Assembly: GCF_014805625.2 (NCBI RefSeq)
Contig: NW_023998416.1
Coordinates: 32,579,490 to 32,643,489 of the forward strand
Direction: 5' to 3'
Origin: Glossina fuscipes
Lineage: Eukaryota; Arthropoda; Insecta; Diptera; Glossinidae
Length of the DNA: 64,000 bases
Shown here: positions 35,065 through 47,259 of the stretch, one piece after another
Numbering within the stretch: the first letter of the stretch is position 1
Layout: each line of letters opens with the position of its first letter
Notes under the pieces: generated by a model
The model's input: the letters and a program-made list of their open reading frames with translations, nothing else
Told to the model about the DNA's origin: nothing
Databases searched by the model: none
Made by a program: the position numbers and the translations under genes

Positions 35065-36005
35065 TTTAAAAAACATAAGAAAACACTTGCTTTATAATGT
35101 CACTATTGTGTGTGGAAATGTAAAAAAAAGATACTCTACGCCTATTACCCGCTCCATTGGCGCAGTGCTATGCGAAACACAGAAAAGTTAGTCGCGTGTC
35201 ATTTCATAGCTGCACGTTAGAGCTAGAAAATGTGCAGAAAGTCGATGATTCGTTATATGCGCGAATCGCTTCCTCAACAGCAACATTTCAATAAAAGTTG
35301 AAATCTCACGCAAGTCACTGAGACAATTGTCACAAAGTGTAGGATGCAAAAAGTGATTCAATGACTTTGTTATTTGTGGCGTGGATATTAAAATGCCTCT
35401 CGCAGATGGCGATCAATTGCAGAAGAACTGAAGGTTTTCTGGCAAAACCGTAGCAAGATGTGCCACCATCTGGGAGCTAAGCACCCTTTACCACTCCCTA
35501 CGTGAAGACACCATAAGTAATTTCAAGTTGTTAAAAAAAATTATCCGCGGCAATCTGCCTGCCTGCAGAAAAAAGATTGGGATTGAATCCTGCCACTTGG
35601 TCTGGTTACAGAAAACTAGTTCGATTACTCTTCTACTTTTGTGACTCTTCTGGCAAATACTAGGCCATACTCCGTAATAACCGCGGCAACATGTAACAAA
35701 GTCAGGCTATTTTCAATCGCTGAGCTAAGCCAGCATTGTAGTTGGGATTAACGCACGAAAACTCTTCATAGTCGTCAGCAAGCCGCAAGTTGCCATTCAA
35801 GGCGATAAGTTACTGTGAAGATGATTGGTTTAGGTTGCGCGATTTGTGAAAAACGAAAGAACAGGTGGCACGACACCTTATTGCCGTCAAGCGTAGCAAG
35901 TTTGGATATGTAGAATCGGTAATTTAAGCGGTTATTTACGGCAATTGAAAAAAAAACAAACAAATAAAAACACGGCTTACCGTCGAGTACCTTCCACCAA
36001 CCTAC
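35065..36005. other. Non-coding, nothing assigned
   Basis: Slightly less AT-rich than its neighbours, with words such as 'ccgctccattggcgcagtgc' (35152) and 'tgccaccatctgggagctaa' (35461) that suggest an old element or gene relic. No frame gives a recognisable protein. Confidence 0.4.
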
Positions 36006-36009
36006 AGTT

Positions 36010-36200
36010 TATACATGTAACGACGTAATATGCGAAGTGGTGGGAGAAGCTGTCCGAAATGGGCTTAAGCCAAAACACGCCAGTGTGTCGTACTCCACCG
36101 AAATATCGCAAAAATTGCAGCCTGTTAATTGAACACAAGAAAACAAGGCGGACAGACGGACAGAAAAGCTTACATCGATTCAGGAAGTGTGTTAGCCAGT
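36010..36200 (+). repeat. Dispersed repeat family B copy
   Basis: It contains 'ccaaaacacgccagtgtgtc', 'gaaatatcgcaaaaattgca', 'aaggcggacagacggacag' and 'gcttacatcgattcagga' in family order. The minus-strand ORF of 121 codons and the plus-strand ORF across it are by-products. Confidence 0.6.
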
Positions 36201-36204
36201 TAAC

Positions 36205-37278
36205 TGTGTATGACGAGTATATACGTAACGACTCGTCCGTCCATCCTATTCGGATTTTCTCATAAAATCTCCTCATCATGAATGTACATTTGCCATAATA
36301 CAACTTGGAATACATTTTTGGCATTTTCTCAAGCCGTTCCATTACAACTTGATCCCTCTACGTTTGACGAGCATAGAAATTTACCGCTAAAGGCGTCGAC
36401 ACGGTTAACTGGCCAAGTGCTTTGGATGTTGCGTAAATCCGCACAAACTCAAGATAACCTTCTATCACAAGTAGTCTAGGTTGTGGCTTTAGCATAATAA
36501 AAGCAGTTACCTATAAAAATATCGTTTATCAAACCAGTAATGCCGCGACAGACAGGTTTCTAAAGATCGATTAATTAATCGGGGGTCTTAACTGCAAAGT
36601 TCCGATGCCAAACTCACACTTGCCATTACCTGATTTACTTCTTTTCTTATAGAAATTTTTAAATGTTGTAAAATTATTGCAGAAAGAAATCCGTTCTTAA
36701 AATTTTGTCATAAAAAGCTCAGATGTTGTGAAACAGCGGACTTATAAGATAACATTATCGACAAAAGAGACTATTCTAAGAGAATTCTACGTATGGGATA
36801 TTCCGACTTTTGCTTTCAATTAATATATATATATATATGTATGGAGTTGCACTCGAGAAAAGCTCAAGATTTTTTAAGCAGACTTTCGCAAACTTTAATT
36901 GAAAGTTGAAATTCCATAAATATCCATTACCACCGTGACGAAGAAGTAAAATCCTCTTACAAAATAAATATAGAAATAAATCGCATTTATCAAAATTAAG
37001 TTTAATATCTTCCAAGTCACGTGTCAGGTTTCTGTGCGAAATCTTTGCAAAAGAAACTTTTCGGTTTTTGTTGTAAATCCTTTTGTTGCAAAAAGAAAAA
37101 TTTGTTACCATTTGCACGCGATTTACCAAAGACTTTATAAATTTCTACGTTCTTCCCTGTACACGTTTCAATATATATATATATATATATATATAAAAAA
37201 AAAAAAAATAAAAAAAAAATATATATATATTAAAAATTTTTTTTGTTTTTGTTTTTTTCAATATTTTTTATTGTTTTT

Positions 37279-37310
<32 letters not shown>

Positions 37311-39110
37311 CATTCATTTATTCATTCATACATTCGTTAAATTAAATTATTACATTACAAACCATATTTTGCACTTAATGCCTTGTCGCCCTTACCTTTT
37401 CGAATAAGCCATTTTGGTGGGTATGTGGAAGCGAGCATTTCGGTAGCGATGCCACAAAAATTTGTGCTTTACCATATTTTACACATTTTAGCGATTTGTC
37501 GATTTTCGATTTTTTTTGTTGCTCGTTGGTTCGTTGGTTTCATTTCATTTAAATTATGAGTGTACGAAGGCAGGTTGAAAAGCACGTTGTACGGTTTCTC
37601 TTGTTTATCTTTTGGGTTCACTTCGTTCAACTTTTGATTATATGAAATCTCCAACCTTGCATTAGACTGTCAGCACCTGATTAGCGCCGACCTCGCTAAC
37701 ACAGTTAATAGTTCAGAATATAGGAGACGGACGGATTTAAAGGCTAAAGAGAAAGAAAAGTTGAGTTGTTTTCAGAAAAACAGCAAAACAATTTAATTTA
37801 TCGCTTAGTCGTGACGTTAGATGGGAGCATTAATGGCACTGGTGGATGAAAATAAAGGAAATTGGCAACCCTGGTAGGAAGAAGGAAGAAAAGAGGACAA
37901 CGAATTCAATATAGTGAGGCAAAATCATCTAGAGAAACAAAATCAATCTCGTATACTTTGGAAGTAAAAGCAGCTCAACGGTGTTCCTTCATAACTACCA
38001 TTCGGATGAGGCAAAATAACAGGAATCTTATCTAAATTTTGATGATGCATTCTCTTAAGTAAACACGTAAGAAAAAACCTGCACCGCAAAAAAGGCGATA
38101 TTCCTCCTGTTAGCAGAAGGCGCCAGCTGACATAAGGACTTCTGCAGTGGCAAAGGTGACGGAAGACATATTCATCACGTTGAATGTAGGCCAAGTATTT
38201 AACCGTAGAGTTGGGAAAAGAGTAGAGTTCTTCAGATAAATGCATATTTTTAACTTTCAATCTACCCTCGTACATACCTCTAAAGTTTAAGTTGAACTGA
38301 TTATAAATCAAATTTACATTTCAAATTAGCCTGTGATGTAACAGACGATTAAATTAAAAAAAAATCTTTTCATTAAATCTTCAGTTTCAATTCATTAAAT
38401 TTAAAAAATACTCGATGAAAATTTGGAAACAAATAAATTAAAATTTATTCATAGACGGAAGTAGTTGTTGTTTTGGTAAATCATTTTACGATAAGAGGCT
38501 TAGAAATCATTTTGTGGAAATATTGCATAAATTGAAGGTGCGAAATAACACCGATAAACGAATATCTCTTAATTCTTCTACACAATATTTGTGCAACTTA
38601 AATTTAATTAAATACGAAATACAAGTCTAATGCATATATATGTATATATGTATATATACATAAAATGAACGCATAATTCGTTTTATATGCGGGCCCTGGC
38701 CACAGCAAATAATTTATTATTGATTAATAATTTGAAAAAAAAAAAAAAATTATATCTAACATATTACGGGAGGATATTCGCACATTGTTAGCCAAACAGA
38801 AAGACATTGAAGCTCGTACGAAGGATACCTCTCATATCCAACTCATTTAAAGCAACTCACCTATGCATGTCAATTTTTGAAATACTGTTAATGAAAATGA
38901 AAAGAAAAAAAACATAATATCGGTTATTTTTACCTATTTTTATACTTTACACAACCCGTCATGCTCGTCGCAGGATACGCGATGCTAAAAAGGAGTTGTG
39001 ATAGGAACACGTTTTGGTATGTCAATCGGTTCATATTCATTTTCAGAAAAAGAATCGTTTGAGAATCGATAAAAAGTAATCGCTTTAAGGAAGGATGCGG
39101 TTACAATTAT
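36205..39110. other. Non-coding with a large AT/poly-T block
   Basis: The block at 37171-37311 runs from (TA)n through A-runs and (TA)n to a poly-T of about 33 nt, with ATTC words after it. A minus-strand frame at 37675-37469 ('SYNQKLNEVNPKDKQ', then 'YNVLFNLPSYTHNLNE') is open for about 66 codons with varied codon use, but has no ATG start or recognisable domain. The minus-strand ORF at about 38275-37943 begins inside the inverted repeat described separately and is also unassigned. Confidence 0.45.
38255..38398 (-). repeat. Inverted partner of the repeat at 62477-62623
   Basis: Read on the minus strand it matches 62477-62623 almost throughout ('atgaattgaaactgaag', 'cacaggctaatttgaaat', 'cagttcaacttaaacttt', 'gaggtatgtacgagg'), with a few substitutions and small indels. 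Both copies share the same abrupt left boundary at 'aatgaattg'. The right sides diverge after 'agattgaa'. Confidence 0.8.
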
Positions 39111-39120
39111 TTTGTTTTTT

Positions 39121-39420
39121 CTATTATGTGCATAACATCCAAAAGGAAGCTTCGGAGACTCTACAAAGTATATATATTCTCGATCAGCGTGAAATTCTGA
39201 ATTGATTTAGCCATGTCTGCCCGTCTGTGTCTATGTGCGGTGTTTGTTGTTGGCACTCTCCTGGTCGCACAAATCCAGATATCGACCTCAAATTTGGTAA
39301 AGCCATTGAAGGTTTTCTGCACGCAGGTTGGCATCGAAAATGGCAAAATTGTTCAGAGCAAATGCCCGTAGTGCAGCATAAACTGAACACAACTCCATTT
39401 TTCTTACCGAAAAGTTGCCA
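39121..39420 (-). repeat. Dispersed repeat family A, minus-strand copy
   Basis: On the minus strand: 'ttcaatggctttaccaaatt', 'gaggtcgatatctggatt', 'gcgaccaggagagtgccaac', 'cacagacgggcagacatgg', 'ctgatcgagaatatatata', 'ctccgaagcttccttttgga' and 'tgttatgcacataatag'. This is the clearest version of the family consensus in the window. Its short ORFs on both strands are shadows. Confidence 0.65.
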
Positions 39421-39424
39421 AAAT

Positions 39425-41013
39425 CATAAAAGTTAGAAGGTTGAAATTTTCCACATTTACTTTACGAAATACATTTTGCGTGAAAAAATGGAAAAAATTA
39501 GCTATGGCCACGCAAAGGTACATGTCATTATATTAAATTTTTTTTTTTTTTGCTTTCTTGAGGTTTTCAGCTTATTCATCATAACGCAAACAAGGCAGAA
39601 TGTTTAAACCATTTTTTATATTTCTCAAAATGAAGATATATTATCTGCCTGAAATGAAAATGACAGACGCCGCGACGTGATGGATTAATTTTTTCTTAAT
39701 AATACCAGCGATACGGGCATCAAATAAATGAACTCGGAGACTAGAACGCGAAGAGCATAGTGGTCTACCATTTTAGGAACTCATTTTTTATTAGCGAATC
39801 TTAAAACAGCAAGCAAGTAGTATTTTACGACGAAAATGGATAAACAATTAAACGAAGTAATTTATGGAATTTAACTGCCAGGCTGTTTTCTTTTGTAGTG
39901 AAAACTCGAATTCTACTTAGGTATATATAATTTCTCTCATAGACATATATCTGCGCTGTATACACATGCACATCTGTGTACTCATGCTTAAGAGAAGAAA
40001 ATATACCTAGAGGATCTGCGGTCATTAAATCAGCGTTTCGTATTGTGATGTCCAATATAAGACAGTCGGACAGACATACAAACACACGACTAGAAAAGAA
40101 TCACAATCATATTCAAAGAAATCTGGCAAAATCTCGAAGCATTTATTTTTTTGCTTATGGTTTTCATGGGTTACACGTTGTGTTTTACAATACAATTATT
40201 ATTCGATCATTTTATTGTGACTATTCCTTCGGAAGACCGAAATTGCTGCAAAAGTAACGGAAACCATAGCAAGAAGCTTGCGTTACCTTATGACCAATGG
40301 CCAGTCACAACTACTTAATGTTCCATTAGATCTATGCTAAATTCCGAAATAATTGGTTTGCATTTATAGATGCCACAAAAGAAGTTCGCAAATGGCGGTA
40401 TGAAAACAATTGTAACAGCACAAGTAACGTTGGCAGTTATAACGAGGACTGAAGATTGCTTAAGGAGTTGAGATGACAGACGTTTCAAATTTGTTGTCGG
40501 ACGAGAAAGCCTTTTTTTCAATATGTGCGATTGAATTTAATTGTGATCAGTAATTATAAAATAATTACAATAATCATAGTATAGTTTTAGGGTTTATATT
40601 TCCATTTAATATCAACTTTGATTCAATTCCTATTCCTATTACAAATAAATTTATGATAAGAATATTTTCCACACACAAAGAGCTGCTTGGAATATATAAT
40701 AAAGTCTGTTTCAAATCCGTTCACTGTGTTTATATAGCGTTCAAGGAGCTCAAAACATTTTGATTATTCCACCAAATTAATTCTGGATGAACATAAAATT
40801 TGTGGGGACTTTTCTGAACGTTAAATATAATAAGTAACAGGCAACAGCAGGCGTTTGTCAGCAGTCATTAAATTATCACACATTTAACTTCAAACAATAA
40901 ATTGTAGAATCATCTGAAACGGCAAATCATGCAGTCCACACAATCTACAAACAAACGTATATATATATATATATATGTACACGAACACCCTGAATTTCAT
41001 TGATATGTGCGCA

Positions 41014-41046
<33 letters not shown>

Positions 41047-42890
41047 GCGTGTGCAAAGGAAAATGTATTCCACCACCCTTATAGCTGTCTTCACAGCCGC
41101 ATTACAAGTGGAAAACATGGTTATTACATCACAATAATCTTGTACGAAAACAAGATGTTCTTGATGATGTCGATGATGTTGAATGTCAGTGTTTTTGTTT
41201 TCCTTGCAAACAGCATTTATCCATGTATCTACGCTTACACATATATCGGAAATAAAAAGGCGGAGCAGTTCTCTAATACCGTAGGAATATGCTATCAACC
41301 ATCACTTAGCTTACTTGCGTAAGCCAAGCCGGTTAAGTAAGCATTTCATTGTTTTAATAGAACAACGAACAGAAAACATCATTTTATAATGACGGTGATA
41401 ATATGGTGGTTGAGATAATATATATGAAAATTGTGATGATTATGACAGCCGTGATTATAAATTGTGATAATAATGATGATAAGAGATTTTTCTTACAAAC
41501 TCTTTGTAGCGTTAAATCGGCAAAATTTTGTTTACTTCATTTCTTATTTCCTCTTAAAGCTCTCTCCATTGTTTTTGATGCTGTAATTACTCCAGCAAAC
41601 CAAATGTTTTATATATAGATTTCTGTTTTAGTCTTTTTGTTTTTTTTTTTTTTTCTTTTTGTATCTATAATAACATGATTTGTGAATTGACTAAAATTGC
41701 GACGATAAATCATAAATGAAACATCAATTCCAGCACTTGACCCCTGCTGACATTACAAGAGAGACTTACAAGCATACTTACGCCATGTTATGCACATAAA
41801 CAAGAAGACACCCCAAAATACTCCTTGTTACAATAGTAGTCAACCTCTGCCAGGCCAGAACAATATGTTAATAATCGTTTAGCACTTGAGGATTTACTGG
41901 CAAAGAAATAAACTAAATTGCCATTGATTTTATTGGCTTCGTTTTCGTTTCAGTGCTTTAGCATACTTACGTAGGCGTACGTGTGTACTGTTGAATATTT
42001 TGTTAAGGATTTTCATTCATTCATTCATTCATTCATATGAGTTGAAACGGAAATCTTTTTGTGGTCATTTCTGTGTTTCTTATTAAACCAATTATGTGAA
42101 TAGAGAAACTGGGTTTGCTTACATGTTTTTATCCATATCTCAGCCCACACATTTTGGCAACTTACTAGTAAGACCTTCTGCATTTTTTACTCTTAATTGC
42201 TGTCTTACATCCACTCTTGGTGATTGGGAACATGCTAAACTTATCATTTTGAATATAAAACAAATATAACACTAATCGATATGCATCGAGGATCTCCTGA
42301 ATTACCTAAATTTTCAACTACGGCAAGATTACAGCTCTGCTTAGGAAGTCCGTCCATCCATTCCTTACATGTTGTTAAAGTTATTGTAGCCACTGATGTG
42401 TTGAAAGAACGCTGCAATTTGGCATACATGCCATTAGTAAAGATAAATCAGGTTCAAAAATATCTTCGATCTGTCTGCGTACATGCTTGCGGTATTGAAA
42501 GCACTAAAATCGCTAAAAAAAACTATTATCAATAACGATTTTTAAACTATAGCAAGAACAGAAATCAAATTTTAAAAAAACATATATGTTTAAGGGGCCT
42601 ATCTGAAGACTTGTCGCTTTGTTGGTCAGCAAGTGTTGGGGGAATGGATCTAAGAAGCTAACCTCTAAACTATGTGCAAAAAACGAATAAATTTCCATCA
42701 TACAATACATAAAAATTATATCTTGATGTTATAAGAGGGCTTGTATTTTATCTATGTAGAACGCAATTAGCCAGACGGACAGATGGACCGACGAACATGG
42801 GGACAGGCTTAGCTGTACTCCAAGCTTGAAACTGGCGAAAGGTTTGCGGAAGTTTTGAAGCCTGTTTCTGTGCCTTTGAACAACAAATTG
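39425..42890. other. Non-coding with TG, TA and ATTC simple repeats
   Basis: (AT)n at 40958-40976, (TG)n followed by (TA)n at 41014-41046, GAT-rich words near 41160-41180, poly-T at 41640-41655 and (ATTC)n at 42016-42037. A loose GACAGAC word group near 40065 and another near 42775 may be family A or B scraps. ORFs of 70-117 codons here overlap the simple repeats and are not called. Confidence 0.5.
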
Positions 42891-42904
42891 CATATCCATT
42901 GGCT

Positions 42905-43240
42905 CTAACATATGTACTATAGCGTCGCCCATAGAGTATGCGTTCAAATTTTTGTACATTTACCTGCTTCAGTTTGCATGGTACTTTGGCAGTGTGCTTC
43001 GACCAAATTGGTCCATTTTTATTGCCAAACTATGTGCAAGAATTTTCAATGTTTATGCCATCGATATCTTCATTTTTGCGGCCAAGAGAATGTTTACAAC
43101 AGATATTACCCAGACGGATAGGCGGACATTCTTAAATCGATCCAGAATTTGATGCTGACAAAGAATATTTGTATTTTGTAGGGTATCTGAACCTTCCTTC
43201 TGAGCGTTGCAAACGTTTTAAGAAAATTAATACCCCCCTT
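42905..43240 (+). repeat. Dispersed repeat family A copy
   Basis: Begins with 'tacgttcaaattttt'-type sequence ('tgcgttcaaatttttgtaca', then 'ttacctgcttcagttt') that recurs at 52.44 kb. It continues 'ggtccatttttattgcc', 'atgccatcgatatcttcat', 'gaatgtttacaacagatat', 'aacgttttaagaaaatta' and ends 'gttgatgggtacaaa'. Three overlapping plus-strand ORFs of 65-69 codons here are repeat shadows. Confidence 0.6.
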
Positions 43241-43249
43241 CCCTTATCA

Positions 43250-46200
43250 TTCGTTGATGGGTACAAAAAAAAGCAGTCGCGCCTGTCAAACAGTTCGTGC
43301 CACTGAGATGTAATTTTGCAGGTTTTCGTAGTAGGCTATATTTACTATTCTTAGGGGAACTACTTACAAAATATTCACAGGAACTTTTATATCAAGCGGC
43401 TATAGTTTCCTCTGCTTAAATATTAACATTCAACTCTCTTGACCCGACTGACGGTGCCTTTCGCTTGTACACTCCTTTACAAAGCAAGTCAACAGTATAT
43501 AACTTCAACGCGACATTTTCGCTAACTGTTGTGCCAATTGTTGCTTTCGCTAGTCGCCAGCTACATGAGGCACCGAAAGCGTTATAAATGCGTAATTGGC
43601 TTCTCTTGGGACTTTCGTTTCTTAGAAAATGGATCAAATGTGGGTTTTTCGTAACACCATTAAGTATTAAATAAATATTAACTATCAGCTCAAGTGTTTA
43701 CATCGTCTTATTACCGAGTTAGTACTCCTTCGGAAAGTCACAAATCAAATGATGTAAATATTGCACAACTTTCATCGACAATCTGGAAAAGACCAAAATC
43801 TGAGAAGACCAAAGTGATGATTAAGAAAATTAACCGCACTCATGCTTTCTTACGGCAGGCAGTGCCTCACGTAAACGAACAAATGTTACCAAAATGTCAA
43901 ATAAATTCTTTAATTTGCTGTCTCTTTCATTTCGCTTTGTCGCTTCCTCTTAAGCACTTATCATTAATTGCTCGCAGTTCACATTTTGAAAACCTGTGCT
44001 AAACTTAGCGAAACCTTAGAATATTTAAAGACAATTTCATGAAATGCAAGAAATGTGTTCTTCCCTCGGATAATTAATTATAATTTTTATTGTCTCAACA
44101 TTTTCTCTTGTTTTCTTGAAAGTTAATTGAACTGAGAGCAAAGTTTCAGTTACAATTTGCTTGAACAAGACTCTCCCTCTTGCTGTTTTCTTGCTGCTTG
44201 CGACCTTTTCTAAGAACTTATTAAAAATCAAATATTATAACCGAAAGTTTCACAAATGAAATGAAGAACAATTAGAAATTATCAAATTGCTTATAATAAG
44301 AGGAAATAATTCGTTTTCCGGAGAGACCGGCATAAGGGAGAAGGGAAAGAAAGCATACTCATGTTGAGCGGGACAGGTGGATGAAATGTAATTCTGACAA
44401 TATTTTACGACCTTACGAAACACGTAACGTTACGTAAACGATATGCTTTCATATAATATCTTCTCATTTTATTAGTTTGTCGGTCAAAGGCCTTACCAGA
44501 GTCCTACTGTCGTGCTGCATCAAAATGAGTTTTACTTTTCCCTTTCCAACAATCATGCTAGAAATGAGACGGACATGAAGGCTCCGACTTCTCTCTCTAT
44601 TATAACTCTCCAATGAAAAAAAAAAATGCAAGTATAGAAAACATCCAACTATAGGACATCTAATATTCGACCTAGTCCCACTTCTTATAAATTTCATTTT
44701 GTTTTAGTTGCTTCTTTAGCAAATTTTTTCGAAAAGTTCTTGTTATTGTGCGCAACGTTCGCATGAACATATTGAAATTAACAAAATTATAAAAGTCATA
44801 AATTTTAAAGAGAATCGACGCAAACATCAACACGCCGTCCTTTCAATGCCTTCAGAATGTGAGCCGTGCAAACAGTAAAGGGAAATATGAGTTTTGTGCG
44901 TGCTTACGTAATTAAATTGGCTTGCTCCGACGATTCGGATAAAATGCCAAGTTTTTGTCAAATAACTCGAAAATTTTTATGATGAAATTAATAAAAAAAA
45001 AAAAATAATAATAAAAAAACTATATGTTCAGGAGACTACGCGCAATATACTGGCAGGAAAGACATCGGTTCTCACGACTAACGCCTTAAGACAGATATGT
45101 CGTTTCCTTCGTAATGGAAAACCTTGCATTTAATCAAAATACTTCAACTACTTTACTGTGAAACTTTGGATAAGAAATATCCTGTGTATCCTAAGAATTT
45201 CTAATTCATAGTTTAATGGAAGTCTGGAGAAGGAGACTCTATAGCGAGTAATCTCGACCTAAGGTGCAAGGTGGACTAAAATGATTACTACCACTGAGAA
45301 AGCATTCAAAAATTTCACGAAGTCTGCATTAGATACATGGACTCAAGACACCAATTTCGGGAAATTATGCACAGAAAATGTCCGGTCAAACTTAGAGTAT
45401 AATTTGCATGTGTAAGTGAGAGTCTCCAAATTTCGCACGTGCGCACACAGGAAAAGGTTTAGGTGGTTATGGGCGAAGACAGTTGTGCCCAAAACTTTCG
45501 ATACCCTGGGCGTAATGTAGACTGCTTAGCGTTTTTGTATAGATACATCCACGGAAATTGTTCTTGCCATCCAACTTAAGTCTTTTAACGGTATTTCATG
45601 GCTTTCCCGGTGTCCCATCTACCCATAGTGCTGTAATTCGCAGTATACCGCGCGTGCGGAACAATCTAGCTGCAGGAATCTTTTAAGTTAAATGTACACA
45701 AACATTGTTCCGTCCTTCCCTGCCTATAACCCATGCTCACCAACATTGTACCTAGAGCGATCCCCTGAGTGACTGAGACACAAACCCATTGTACGCAAGA
45801 TCTTTGGTAACGGCACAGGCATAGCAAAAAATTGGTGCCATTGCAAAATACTGATGATATAGTTTGGACATTCACAGCTGTGCTGCTGACAACTGCAGTT
45901 AATCAAAGGAAAATAATTATTTTTGTAAATTTGAGTTTGATTGGAGAGATTTGAGATTGATCAGAGTATATTTCGACATTTTCTATATTCAATGCACTTT
46001 GCCCAGTATATGTGGCTTGACACGTCCCGCAGGTCGCCAAACGCAAAAATCACTTAAAGCGGTCATAGTAGTCAACTAAAACAATAAAAAACTATACAAG
46101 AGGATCAGAACTGCTTTAGCAAAAAAGAAGGAAAGTTACGTCTCTTTCAGAGTAGCGACTAGCAAATTGATCTCGTAGCCTACACCTTTCCCTTATTCGT

Positions 46201-46780
46201 AGAAATAGTACACAAAAAAACGATCAAGATTTACGGGTAGCATAGGCCTCAGCGAAGAGAGCGGCGAATTCAAACAAATATAATAGATATAATGAGTGCG
46301 TGAACCTTTGCCCTGCCCCACAATCAAATATATGGACCAGGGGTTTGAAGTGATGGCCCACTTGTTTGGTTTTATAGAAAAAGAGGACCTACTTTGAGAC
46401 AGCAGTAGAAAATGTTTGATAATTTTTCGCCGGTTGCAGATTTTCTCATCATTCCAAAAGAATAGGCTTTTGATGCTGAGAAGACGACCGATCTAAGTAA
46501 ACTCCCATAGCCAGTGTTTGAAGCAAGCACTAATAAGACGTAGCTAATATTAGACGAAATGATTAACAATTGGAGTCGTCGGGTGCAAATGTGTTCAAAA
46601 CTTTGGCATACATTTGAACTAAATGCTGCTTAAAACGTAACTGTAATGGGTGAGCTTCATAATTAAGCACAATTTACTTTGATACGTGGGGCGGCTTTTC
46701 TCCCAAATTTTACAAAGTATTGTTCCTATTGAAAGACCATTTGCTATGATTTTTTGCTAGATCAATATCTTTCTGCACTC
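43250..46780. other. Non-coding, nothing assigned
   Basis: Scattered small ORFs on both strands lack ATG starts or domains. An A-run sits at 44,994-45,006. The part near 44930-44980 faintly resembles family B. No promoter, RNA gene or element end could be supported. Confidence 0.4.
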
Positions 46781-46819
46781 AGAGGACGCAAATATTAATT
46801 TTTAGTGAGTTATAAATGA

Positions 46820-47250
46820 AGCAAATTGTCCAACGTCTCTATAACACTTCCGTATCCTTTCTATAAAATGATTTGCCAAGGCTATTAAAATACACTTCAG
46901 TTTCCGCAATGACCTCATTGCTTGACCCAAATTCTTTTGCGGGAGCATCTTATTGAGAGTAGCCATTAGGTCCATTCATCAAGACTGGTCATTGTGCTCA
47001 TCTACTTTTCCAATGCGAGCAAACGTTCGGCCATATTGCTCAAACTCTAGCCTTAACTAAAATATGTTGCAAGCACCTTCTTTGAACATGATCATAGTCT
47101 CTGCTATGTCCATCCAACTTAATTGGGTGATCGTCCCCAGCATCACTTGGTAAACTTGAGCGATGCTGTCTTCAATGATTACAGTTTTTGACTGTCGCGA
47201 ACGTGCATGGTCACCTTAGCTAGTACCGATCAAATCAGTCGAAAATAATA
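46820..47250 (-). pseudogene. Decayed mariner transposase fragment
   Basis: On the minus strand at 46945-46830 the frame reads 'KEFGSSNEVIAETEVYF', then 'SLGKSFYRKDTEVL', a stop, and 'RRWTIC'. This matches the C-terminal region of mariner transposases (F-x-S-x-E-E-V-I-A-E-T-E-A-Y-F ... YYKKGIE-x-L-x-x-RW-x-x-CI as known for the family). Upstream on the same strand, near 47200-47080, 'IIEDSIAQVYQVML' and 'DIAETMIMFKEGACN' resemble the N-terminal helix-turn-helix. The catalytic core between is missing, and stops and frameshifts show it is dead. It is a different mariner lineage from the 22.8- and 25.6-kb copies. Confidence 0.6.
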
Positions 47251-47259
47251 AAGATAAAT

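Noticed and set aside
35977..36342. 121-codon minus-strand ORF
   Set aside because: It is the antisense of a family B repeat copy; similar shadow ORFs occur over other copies.
40945..41322. ORFs of 115-117 codons on both strands
   Set aside because: They overlap each other across TG and TA microsatellites; neither has a domain.
43694..44002. 102-codon plus-strand ORF
   Set aside because: It starts at GTG, the first ATG leaves about 60 codons, and no domain or splice context was seen.
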